Positions 44,847 through 52,747 of a stretch of 64,000 bases of DNA are shown here, piece by piece. The notes under the pieces are model-generated. The model searched no databases. It saw only the letters and a list, made by a program, of their open reading frames with translations, and was not told the origin of the DNA. The stretch spans positions 3,906,001 through 3,970,000 of the forward strand of contig OZ260106.1 in assembly GCA_965284645.1 (NCBI GenBank), in the 5' to 3' direction. The position numbers and the translations under genes are program-made. Each line of letters begins with the position of its first letter. Within the stretch, counting starts at the first letter, position 1. This DNA comes from JAIBAJ01 sp965284645. Lineage in GTDB: Bacteria > Bacteroidota > Bacteroidia > JAIBAJ01.

Positions 44847-46400
44847 ATGAAAACCTTCAAAGAAGTGTGGAACTTGCTTTTCTTTTTTTGGAAAGATCCA
44901 AGAAAGTTAGCCTTTTCTCTTCTTTTAGCTGGAATTTATACCCTCACCATCCTATTCCCTATTCTCCTTCATCAACATTTTATCCAACTTCAATGGTTAA
45001 CGGTTTGGGCCATTGTGGTAAATCTATTCCATTTACTCGCTAAAAGGGTTTCTGTTAGACTTTCCAATGCAAAGGTCAATGAAATCAGGTCGGCCATGCT
45101 CAACCGAATCGACACGGCCGGCGCATTAGAAAACGAACAAAAATCAGTTGCAGACCGATTGGGCAACTTTAATCTATTAAGTGACCAACTCTTTTATGCT
45201 GGTATTTCAATTTATGGCCAATTGATCTATGGGGTTTTGTTTTTAGCCGGTGTAGGTTTCTTTTCCCTTTACTTCTTTGGTTTTCGATTGCTATTGCTTA
45301 TTCCTGCACTTGGAATTATCTGGGGAGTCAACTATTATTTAATCAAAAGGATAAAAAAAATCCATTCCAAACACCATTCCGATTATGTCAATCTTAATCA
45401 AGAACTGGTCGGGCTTTCTGTGCATTATCAACCCTTTAAAGCATTGGGTTTGCTTAAGTCTAAACTGCAACAGGCCCTTGAGCGAATGAAATCATTTGGT
45501 AAAAGCGAAATTGCCATTCAAGACCTCCGAGATGTGAATACCTTTTTAAACCAAAGTATCATCGTTCTTGCCTTCGTTTTTGTTGCCCAGAACTTCAAAT
45601 CAAGTCTAAGCATTGGTGATGTTATGATTTGGACCGTAGTTAGTTTTGAAGTAAAAAAGATTCTTATCGCTTTATTTCAGGCCAATGGTTACATCTACCA
45701 AGGAAGTATTGCCTTTTCCAAAATAAATCCTGAACTTGACTTTCACACAACAACACAAGAAATACCAAAGGACGAAAATTGGAAGGCCATCGTTTGGGAG
45801 AATTTATCATTTTCATACCCCAATCAGACTTCTGTAAAGACTTATTCGGATTTTTCCTTTGAAAAAGGAGATAGACTTTGGATAAAGGGCGCCAACGGAA
45901 GCGGTAAAACAACCTTGTGGAAATTGGTATTTGGCTTTTATCCGCCAACAACCGGAAAATCCTATACACTTCCTTACCAAAAACCAATTTTACCTGAATC
46001 GATTTCCATTGGTGTGGTTACTGAACCTGTTAACCTTATCCCAGGAAAATTATGGCAAGTAATCGGGGCTTACAGACATTCAAAAGAAGAAATTGAAAAC
46101 CAAATTAAACATTGGGGCCTAGCGGATTATTTAACTGAAATTCCGGATGGTTTAGACCATGATTTAGGGAATAGTTCCAAACAATTATCAGCCGGACAAT
46201 TAAAGCTAACCCAATTGCTACAGGCCCTTCTTCGAAAACCTGAAGTATTGATTTTAGATGAACCCTTTGCCGCTGTTGACGTGAATCTTTGTGAGAAAAT
46301 TGTAACTTTATTGAACAACAACAAGGACGTAATGGGACTTATTTATATCTCTCACCAAGAACTAGGCTTATCCTTTAATAAGGTTTACCAACTTCAATAA
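44847..46400 (+). CDS. ABC transporter with fused membrane and ATPase domains
   Basis: 517 residues. The first about 290 residues hold five or six membrane helices with intervening charged loops. The ATPase domain follows with Walker A GANGSGKTTLWKLVFG (near residue 350), signature LSAGQLKLTQLL (near 448) and Walker B VLILDEPFAAVD (near 470), then ISHQE. The signature is LSAGQ instead of LSGGQ, a common variant. It is a half-transporter that would work as a dimer, exporter-like in build; the cargo is unknown. It ends almost at the lgt stop on the other strand. Confidence 0.88.
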   Translation: MKTFKEVWNLLFFFWKDPRKLAFSLLLAGIYTLTILFPILLHQHFIQLQWLTVWAIVVNLFHLLAKRVSVRLSNAKVNEIRSAMLNRIDTAGALENEQKSVADRLGNFNLLSDQLFYAGISIYGQLIYGVLFLAGVGFFSLYFFGFRLLLLIPALGIIWGVNYYLIKRIKKIHSKHHSDYVNLNQELVGLSVHYQPFKALGLLKSKLQQALERMKSFGKSEIAIQDLRDVNTFLNQSIIVLAFVFVAQNFKSSLSIGDVMIWTVVSFEVKKILIALFQANGYIYQGSIAFSKINPELDFHTTTQEIPKDENWKAIVWENLSFSYPNQTSVKTYSDFSFEKGDRLWIKGANGSGKTTLWKLVFGFYPPTTGKSYTLPYQKPILPESISIGVVTEPVNLIPGKLWQVIGAYRHSKEEIENQIKHWGLADYLTEIPDGLDHDLGNSSKQLSAGQLKLTQLLQALLRKPEVLILDEPFAAVDVNLCEKIVTLLNNNKDVMGLIYISHQELGLSFNKVYQLQ

Positions 46401-46401
46401 G

Positions 46402-47565
46402 CTACCAATCCGCCAATTTCTTAGGGTTTCTTTTGAAATAAAAAACGCCTCCAAGTCCTAAAATTATTAGCGTTGTAGAAATAACCTGGGCTTGGGTAAC
46501 GGTCATTCCAAGCAATTCAAATTTTACATTAACGCGTATCTGCTCAATGAGGAAACGTTCAATTCCATTAAAAATAAGGTAGACCGAAAAAAGCATACCC
46601 GGAGTTGTAAACTGTTTTCTAAAAATCCATAAACCTGCAAAAATCAATAACGACATGGCTATTTCATACAAGGGAGTCGGAAACGCTTTTCCAGTGATGG
46701 ATTCTAATCCCATTGAAATAAAATCGGCTTTCAGGTTGATATGGTGCACATTGTTGGGATAATCATAAGCCCAAACCCAATCAGGCAAAAAGCTCATCCA
46801 TTCAGGTTTTGGGGCATCATTTGGAATACCCCAATCGCCATCACCAGCCACTTGACATCCCATGCGGCCAATGCCATAAGCCAAAATCAACCCAGGGGCA
46901 ACACTATCACAGAGGTGCAAAACTTTGATTCCCTTTTTCCTAGCATAATAAATAATGGCAGCACCGGCACATATTAAACCTCCATAAAAGGTAAGTCCGC
47001 TGAAACTGGTCAAGGCATCAATTGGATCTTGTAGAAACTCTTGTGGATTCTCAAGGTTATGGAAAATTTTAGCCCCTAAAATCCCTGCCACCACTGCAAT
47101 CATGGTAATATTTCCAACCCACTCATTGGGCATTACCAATCTTTCAATCAATTTAGGTTCTTGTTTCAAAAACTTTGGATCTTCCCGATAGGTTAGGTAT
47201 AAACCAATGGCCGCCAAAGCCAGTCCTCCCACCAAACTACCTCGGGTAGACAAAATAAAACTTTGGGTATCGGCCGTGGCCAAATCAAAATTTAAAAAAA
47301 TATCTACCAATTTATACCCAATGGCAAAACCAATTAGTCCACTAATGATATACTCCGAAATTTCCAAAGGTTTCCCTGTCCATTCCTTTTCCAACCTACC
47401 TACCAATCGACCTTCCCTTTCCCTTCGCTTTATTTCAGAGGTCAAGGTATACATCGCAGCCAAAAAAGCCATGGCCACAAAGAAACCAAAGCTCTGGATT
47501 AATTTCAGAAAAGGTAGGTTGATCCCAAAAAGATCAAGGAAGGCATCATATAAAGTAGGGTACAA
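46402..47565 (-). CDS. lgt: Prolipoprotein diacylglyceryl transferase
   Basis: 387 residues with seven or more membrane helices, longer than the about 290 of E. coli Lgt as is usual in Bacteroidota. Family marks include STRGSLVGGLALAAIGLYLTYR, TFYGGLICAGAAIIYYARKKG, ILAYGIGRMGCQVAGDGDWGIP (the conserved GRxGC..GDGD box) and YEIAMSLLIF...NGIERFLIEQIRVN. It attaches diacylglycerol to the lipobox Cys of exported lipoproteins, including those encoded in this window. The start is TTG. It lies 18 bases downstream of mtaB. Confidence 0.94.
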   Translation of the reverse strand: MYPTLYDAFLDLFGINLPFLKLIQSFGFFVAMAFLAAMYTLTSEIKRREREGRLVGRLEKEWTGKPLEISEYIISGLIGFAIGYKLVDIFLNFDLATADTQSFILSTRGSLVGGLALAAIGLYLTYREDPKFLKQEPKLIERLVMPNEWVGNITMIAVVAGILGAKIFHNLENPQEFLQDPIDALTSFSGLTFYGGLICAGAAIIYYARKKGIKVLHLCDSVAPGLILAYGIGRMGCQVAGDGDWGIPNDAPKPEWMSFLPDWVWAYDYPNNVHHINLKADFISMGLESITGKAFPTPLYEIAMSLLIFAGLWIFRKQFTTPGMLFSVYLIFNGIERFLIEQIRVNVKFELLGMTVTQAQVISTTLIILGLGGVFYFKRNPKKLADW

Positions 47566-47583
47566 CTGATTATCGTATTAAGG

Positions 47584-48903
47584 TTATTGAAATATAGGTT
47601 CTGAAATTGGTATCTGGGCAATAATTACACCATCAAAATCAATGGATTCAAGGTAAACCGGAATCACTTGGTTGACTAATTCGGCATTATAGGGCAGTTT
47701 CACCTTTACATAGTTTGAAGTAAAACCATACATCGTACCACCATCATTTTCTTGCTCAAATAAAACTGGAAATGTCTTTCCTAGTTGACTTTCATAAAAT
47801 GCTCTCTTCTTCTTTTCGCTAAGAATGGTCAACATTTTATTCCGTCTTTGCCTTTCTGAAACGGGAACAACTTCCTGAATTCTCAAAGCGGTGGTATTTT
47901 CTCTTTCTGAATAGGTAAATACATGCAAATAACTAATCGGCAGCTCGTTCAAAAAGGAGTAGGTCTCTTGAAAATCTTCCTCTGTTTCGCTTGGAAAACC
48001 TACAATCACATCCACACCAATGCAGCAATCAGGCATCAAGGATTTGATGGTTTGAACACGGCTTTGGTATAATTCCTTTTGGTAGCGCCGACGCATTGCC
48101 TTCAGAATCTTATCGGAACCTGATTGAAGTGGAATGTGAAAATGGGGAACAAACTTTTGAGAGGTGGAAACAAATTGAATTATTTCATCTGTCAACAAAT
48201 TGGGCTCAATGGATGAAATCCTAAAACGCTCCACACCACCCAATTGATCCAAGGCTTTGGCCAAAGCAAGAAAATTCTCATCGTTTGTTTGGCCGAAATC
48301 ACCTAGGTTCACCCCAGTCAGCACAATTTCCTTCACACCGGTTTGTATGGCCTCTTTAGCGGTTTCCAAGGTTTTGGCAATGGTTTCGCTTCTGCTAAAA
48401 CCCCGGGCCAACGGAATGGTACAAAAGGCGCAGAAATAGTCGCAACCATCCTGCACTTTCAAAAATGTACGGGTGCGGTCACCTGCTGAAAAAGCGGGTA
48501 CAAATTCTTTTACTTCCTTTATCTCACAGGCATGAACCCCTTTGCCGTTCAGCATTTCCTTATCATTTAGGTAGGATAAAATGTTGAACTTTTCGTTTGC
48601 CCCTAGTACCAAATCAACGCCAGGAATATCCGCAATTTCTTGGGGCTTCAACTGGGCATAACAACCGATTACTGTAACAAAAGCCTCTGGATTTTTGCGC
48701 AAAGCCCGCCGAACTATATCCCGACATTTTTTATCGGCATGGTCGGTTACACTGCAAGTATTGATAACGTAAACATCGGCAGCCTCCTCAAACTCCACCT
48801 TTTGATAGCCGGCCTTTGTTAATTGACGGGCAATGGTGGAAGTTTCGGAAAAATTGAGCTTACAGCCCAAGGTGTAAAAGGCAACTGACTTTTGGCTTTC
48901 CAT
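47584..48903 (-). CDS. mtaB: tRNA N6-threonylcarbamoyladenosine methylthiotransferase
   Basis: 439 residues from the ATG at 48903. A longer frame from a TTG at 48993 would begin inside repeat A7 and is rejected. The N-terminal UPF0004 domain has its three Cys (YTLGCKLNFSE, NTCSVTDHADKKC, VIGCYAQ). The radical-SAM motif is CDYFCAFCTIPLARG. EIVLTGVNLGDFG, RFRISSIEPNLL and HFHIPLQSGSDKIL place it in the MtaB group. The C-terminal TRAM-like part follows. It adds a methylthio group to t6A at tRNA position 37. A -7 box lies just upstream. Confidence 0.93.
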   Translation of the reverse strand: MESQKSVAFYTLGCKLNFSETSTIARQLTKAGYQKVEFEEAADVYVINTCSVTDHADKKCRDIVRRALRKNPEAFVTVIGCYAQLKPQEIADIPGVDLVLGANEKFNILSYLNDKEMLNGKGVHACEIKEVKEFVPAFSAGDRTRTFLKVQDGCDYFCAFCTIPLARGFSRSETIAKTLETAKEAIQTGVKEIVLTGVNLGDFGQTNDENFLALAKALDQLGGVERFRISSIEPNLLTDEIIQFVSTSQKFVPHFHIPLQSGSDKILKAMRRRYQKELYQSRVQTIKSLMPDCCIGVDVIVGFPSETEEDFQETYSFLNELPISYLHVFTYSERENTTALRIQEVVPVSERQRRNKMLTILSEKKKRAFYESQLGKTFPVLFEQENDGGTMYGFTSNYVKVKLPYNAELVNQVIPVYLESIDFDGVIIAQIPISEPIFQ

Positions 48904-48913
48904 AATTGGGCTG

Positions 48914-48921
48914 CAAAGATA
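48914..48921 (-). promoter_or_regulatory. Candidate -7 box for mtaB
   Basis: TATCTTTG on the minus strand matches TAnnTTTG and ends 10 bases before the mtaB ATG. No clear -33 element at the normal distance. Confidence 0.4.
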
Positions 48922-48980
48922 AGCGTTCTTCAACCCTGAATAAGCATTAGAATTACTTAAACAATTAAAAATTAGTTCTA

Positions 48981-49132
48981 GGCGGGCCCCCAACCGCCAA
49001 AACCATTCTACCTCTAATTAACTTTTTACCTGGGCGGTTGGGTCAGGCTATCGCTAATACTCCTCAGCCTGTAGCCCCCAAAAATGCACGGGGGCTGCAG
49101 GCTTGCGGGGTATCACGCTCTATCCTTGCCCG
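48981..49132 (-). repeat. Dispersed structured repeat family A, copy A7
   Basis: The terminal hairpin arms are CCCAACCGCC and GGCGGTTGGG, a perfect ten-base stem where A1 and A2 have CCATTCGCC/GGCGAATGG; two neighbouring pairs have changed on both sides. The outer stem is CGGGC/GCCCG. A second hairpin of two parts (AGCCTG with CAGGCT, AGCCCCC with GGGGGCT) is longer than in other copies. Confidence 0.8.
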
Positions 49133-49347
49133 ACATCTCCGCATAGCATTCTTCTGTGGCTGAGCCTTTGCTTTTCACCCCGGTGTGGTCAAATGGAAAG
49201 ACAAATACAACTAATCCCCAATTAACCCAAATTCTAATATGAGCTTACTTCTAGAATTAATTTGCTAACTAGTGGTTTCCAGCCTTGTATAAAAAGGATT
49301 TTGAAAGATAGATGCCAGGTTTACCGTACACATTTTAATCTGGGACC

Positions 49348-49498
49348 GGCCTTGAAATTTTTTCGTGGAAAACGAGGAAGGCTTTTGTGGGACATGGCAT
49401 GTGTGAGAATGAAAATGTGTTTGACGACCGGAGGAAGGAGTTCATTTTCATTCTGTAAAAAAAGCCTTCCGTAGTTTTCCCGAAAAAAGTTCACAGCC
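49348..49498. repeat. 151-base imperfect inverted repeat
   Basis: Three nested paired blocks can be read: GGCCTTGAAATTTTTTCG with its near complement at 49481-49498, GGAAGGCTTTT (49376-49386) with AAAAGCCTTCC (49460-49470), and AGAATGAAAATG (49406-49417) with CATTTTCATTCT (49443-49454), around a 25-base loop. It could be a MITE or a long RNA hairpin. The stretches on either side within 49133-49594 hold nothing else I recognise. Confidence 0.7.
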
Positions 49499-49594
49499 TT
49501 GATTTTTTGTTTCTTTTTTATCAAGAAAAAAGATATTAATAAATAAAATTCCCGAAATAATTAAAATACAATGACTTAGACTTAAGTTTGATGG

Positions 49595-49753
49595 AATTAA
49601 TCAATAGGATGATTTATTAATCCAAACTACTTGATTTAGTTGGTTTTACTCCTCCCGAAAAAATTTCAAGATAGCAGTTATCGCCAATTTGGACTAAGCA
49701 ATAGATTTACAACTGGTTAATCGTTTATGCATTTCTGTGGCGTAACCCGGGTT
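49595..49753 (+). repeat. Dispersed MITE-like repeat family B, copy B4 (decayed)
   Basis: 159 bases similar to B1 but with a damaged left end and several substitutions, including in the central inverted repeat. The right end reads GCGTAACCCGGGTT. Confidence 0.7.
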
Positions 49754-49778
49754 CACTCGAGGTATAAGCTCCTATTTT

Positions 49779-49816
49779 CCTAATTTTAATTTTTAAATTT
49801 AGATTTTATATTGGCA
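49779..49816 (+). repeat. Fragment of repeat family C (C3)
   Basis: About 38 bases match the left end of C1 (CTAATTTTAATTT and AAATTTAGATT, with the middle deleted). It follows B4 by 25 bases, as C1 follows B1. Confidence 0.5.
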
Positions 49817-49829
49817 TTTGAACTTGGCT

Positions 49830-51380
49830 TTATACAGCATCCTTTACTTTTTCTTTAACGATTTCTTTGAAGGCTCGATGTTCAACTTTGCTCTCTACCC
49901 AAGAGATAAAATCAAAATACTCGAAGGCTGTCCGTTCGAAAGGATCGTTGTTGAGTTCCATTAAATCTTCCCTAAGCTTGGCAAAAACTCCCGCCAGCTC
50001 ATGCTTGTAGGCATTGGTAATGCGGTTGATAAAACGCAACATAACCGTTTCAAATTTATAAACACGATTTCTGGTCTTCAAATACCGGTGTGTCGATTTC
50101 AATTGGTAAGGCAACAGACTTTGGTTCCCTAACTCTATATGAATTACCAAGTTGAGGATTTCAGCAAAACAATAAATAGCTTGGCTTTTATCAATACTTA
50201 CATTGTCGAGTAGCTTGTTGATCCATCGCAAGGCTTCGTTGTATTTTCCTTCCCCAAAATAATTGATGGATACATTATAATACAGGAAGGCTTTTCGCAC
50301 ATGACTGAGTTTATCTTCATACAATTTCAGTCCGGCCTCGATCAACGGTACTGAATCAATGGCCTTTTCAAAATCACCTAAAATAAAATGAATGGTGAGT
50401 TCCGTGCTGTAAAGCAGATAAAACATGCGTACATCCAAATCCTCGTTTCGGGCATTCTCAAAGGCTTTGGGCAATTCACGAAGTTTGTCGAGGTAAAAGA
50501 AAACCTCCTTGTACATTTTTAATTGACTGGCGATATACACAATATTGGTTAACAAGGAGAAATAGATATTGGGCTCCTCGCTGAACATTTCCAAATTATC
50601 CTCAATTAATTTGAGATTGGCTGTGAGGTATTTATAACTTTCCTTGTAATCACCTATACTAAAGTAAAAGGCACTGTTGGTATGGTTATACAAATAGCGG
50701 GTCTCGTAATAGAAATGCTTTTCATCGTGCCCTTCAAGTCGCGAAGCAATGATACTTCTAAACTTTTCCAACTCCTCCTGAGACCTTGCAGAACCTGTTT
50801 TGTTAAGGGTGCGGAATAAATTGCTTTTGATATTCCAGAATTCAGAATGCAGTTCAATTTTTTTGAGAATGGTCCTGTCTTCTTCATAAATACGCTGCAA
50901 TTCATTGTCATCGATTTCTTCGTAGGTATCCTTTTCAATGAGCAGCTTTTCCCATTTAAAAATCTCTAATAATGAAGTATGCTTTTCATATTCATAAGCC
51001 ATTTTCTTAGCCTGTTTCAACAGCTTGGCCGACTGCTTATACAAGGTCTTTTTGTACAGAATTTCTGCCCCATGGAGCAACTTCTTGAGCTGAGCATCAA
51101 TACTGCTGTTGCTATGAAAAGCATCCAAACTGCGCAAAACCATATCATAGAGTCGGGTTTTGGATATTGGAAATTGCTTGGGGTCGATTAATTTCTCCAT
51201 TTGCTTCACCAATAGTGTTTCATCGTATTCCTTCTGCTTATCAATAGCATCAAACAATTGGTTATAAAAATTACTTTCACCCCCGGGAGCGCGAGAAGCA
51301 TACACTTTAAAGTAACGTTTTTCAGGCTTCTTTAAGGCCTTAATCAACTCAAACAAATTATCAGAACTGGTTTTTGACAT
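49830..51380 (-). CDS. Bacteroidota helical-repeat (TPR-like) protein of unknown function
   Basis: 516 residues, no signal peptide. It opens MSKTSSDNLFELIKALKKPEKRYFKVYASR, a form I associate with a Bacteroidota-only family of cytoplasmic proteins. The whole chain is alpha-helical and charged, with loosely TPR-like repeats (FYFSIGDYKESYKYL, LTIHFILGDFEKAIDSV, FLYYNVSINYFGEGKYNEAL). The function is unknown. It is a single gene divergent from the threonine aldolase gene across about 137 bases. Confidence 0.75.
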   Translation of the reverse strand: MSKTSSDNLFELIKALKKPEKRYFKVYASRAPGGESNFYNQLFDAIDKQKEYDETLLVKQMEKLIDPKQFPISKTRLYDMVLRSLDAFHSNSSIDAQLKKLLHGAEILYKKTLYKQSAKLLKQAKKMAYEYEKHTSLLEIFKWEKLLIEKDTYEEIDDNELQRIYEEDRTILKKIELHSEFWNIKSNLFRTLNKTGSARSQEELEKFRSIIASRLEGHDEKHFYYETRYLYNHTNSAFYFSIGDYKESYKYLTANLKLIEDNLEMFSEEPNIYFSLLTNIVYIASQLKMYKEVFFYLDKLRELPKAFENARNEDLDVRMFYLLYSTELTIHFILGDFEKAIDSVPLIEAGLKLYEDKLSHVRKAFLYYNVSINYFGEGKYNEALRWINKLLDNVSIDKSQAIYCFAEILNLVIHIELGNQSLLPYQLKSTHRYLKTRNRVYKFETVMLRFINRITNAYKHELAGVFAKLREDLMELNNDPFERTAFEYFDFISWVESKVEHRAFKEIVKEKVKDAV

Positions 51381-51517
51381 GGTTCAGATTTATTTTTAGA
51401 AGTGTAATTATAAGCAATATTCCAACACGATTACAAGTGAAATATATTTTCAATAAAAAAGCTCAAGTTGGAATAGTATTTTTTAGCAAATTTGTCATGG
51501 GTTTAAATTGAAAAAAA

Positions 51518-52543
51518 ATGGAAATTATCGACTACCGATCCGACACCGTAACCAAGCCTAGCAAGGAAATGTTGGAGGCCATGGTACAAGCCGAAGTTGG
51601 TGACGATGTGTTTGGAGAAGACCCAACAGTAGGGAAATTGGAAAGAAAAATGGCCGAATTATTTGGCATGGAGGCCGGGATTTTCGTCCCTTCAGGCACC
51701 ATGAGCAATCAATTGGCCTTACATGTACACTCCAAACCCGGCGACGAGGTAATCTGCGACTACCAGTCCCACATTTACTTGTACGAATCAGGTGGATTAG
51801 CTGCGAATAGTGGACTACAGGTTAAACTCATTCAAGGCGACCGCGGCCGAATCAATGCTACACAGGTGGAAGCGGCCATCAATGCAGATTTTGATTGGCT
51901 TAGCCGAAGCAGTATTGTAAGCATCGAAAACACCTGCAACAAAGCAGGAGGAAGTGTTTACGAATTAGCTGAATTACAAAAAATCAGTGGATTGTGCAAG
52001 CAAAAAGGCTTAAAGCTTCATTTGGACGGAGCCCGAATTTTCAATGCACTTGTAGCAAAAAACCAAAACCCTGTTGATTTCCAAGGTCTTTTTGATAGTA
52101 TTTCTATTTGCCTTTCAAAAGGCTTAGGGGCACCCGTTGGTTCGGTATTGATTGGTAATTCGACCTTTATTAAAGAAGCCAGAAGGGTAAGAAAACGCTG
52201 GGGAGGTGGCATGCGGCAGGCCGGTTACCTAGCTGCCGCCGGACTTTATGCGCTGGAAAACCAGGTCGATCGTTTGCGAATGGACCATCAAAGGGCTCAA
52301 ATAGTAGCCAAGACCTTACGCGAATTGCCGTTTGTAACCGAACTATTGCCCGTTGAGACGAACATCTTAATTTTCAATTTGGCCAAACCTGAATATGTTG
52401 CTTCCTTTTTACAACAATTGGAAAAAAATGGGATAAAAGCCATTCAATTTGGACCCAATTCGGTACGAATGATTACCCATTTGGATATAACGGATGAAGG
52501 AATACAAAGAACCATGGAAGTGCTACAGGGTGTTTCATTTTGA
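51518..52543 (+). CDS. ltaE: Low-specificity L-threonine aldolase
   Basis: 341 residues. Fold type I PLP signatures: IIDYRSDTVTKPSKEMLEAM at the N-terminus, VGDDVFGEDPTVGKLE, GMEAGIFVPSGTMSNQLALHVH, LHLDGARIFNALV, and the PLP-binding Lys in ISICLSKGLGAPVGSVLIG near residue 197. It splits L-threonine or L-allo-threonine to glycine and acetaldehyde. It is a single gene. Confidence 0.94.
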   Translation: MEIIDYRSDTVTKPSKEMLEAMVQAEVGDDVFGEDPTVGKLERKMAELFGMEAGIFVPSGTMSNQLALHVHSKPGDEVICDYQSHIYLYESGGLAANSGLQVKLIQGDRGRINATQVEAAINADFDWLSRSSIVSIENTCNKAGGSVYELAELQKISGLCKQKGLKLHLDGARIFNALVAKNQNPVDFQGLFDSISICLSKGLGAPVGSVLIGNSTFIKEARRVRKRWGGGMRQAGYLAAAGLYALENQVDRLRMDHQRAQIVAKTLRELPFVTELLPVETNILIFNLAKPEYVASFLQQLEKNGIKAIQFGPNSVRMITHLDITDEGIQRTMEVLQGVSF

Positions 52544-52651
52544 AATACCTTTTGCTTAGAACTGAAATTTTAGACTTTTTTTGTGCTATTGTTTGTTGGT
52601 CGTTAGAAAAGTATTTCATATTTTTACTTTTCATTCAACAAAAATCCCGAG

Positions 52652-52723
52652 ATGCCTAAACCATTTGAAGACAAATTGCCAATTATACTAGGCTCAAAAA
52701 GCCAAGTAAATCCAATCCGCTGA
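52652..52723 (+). pseudogene. Probable remnant of maf (5' end only)
   Basis: A 23-codon frame reads MPKPFEDKLPIILGSKS and then departs from any family. The start of Maf-type nucleotide pyrophosphatases in Bacteroidota is usually of the form 'L.PLILGS.SPRR', so this looks like a maf gene cut off just before the SPRR motif. No later part of maf is visible in the 24 bases before the next gene. It could also be chance, given its small size. Confidence 0.35.
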
Positions 52724-52747
52724 GTTTTTGGGTAAAAACGATTGGGG

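Noticed and set aside
48904..48993. N-terminal extension of mtaB from a TTG
   Set aside because: It starts inside repeat A7 and adds 30 residues not found in the family. The ATG at 48903 has a -7 box just upstream.
49262..49474. 70-codon frame near the long inverted repeat
   Set aside because: It runs into the hairpin DNA, has unusual composition (many Cys, Arg and Phe) and no domain; chance is the simplest explanation.
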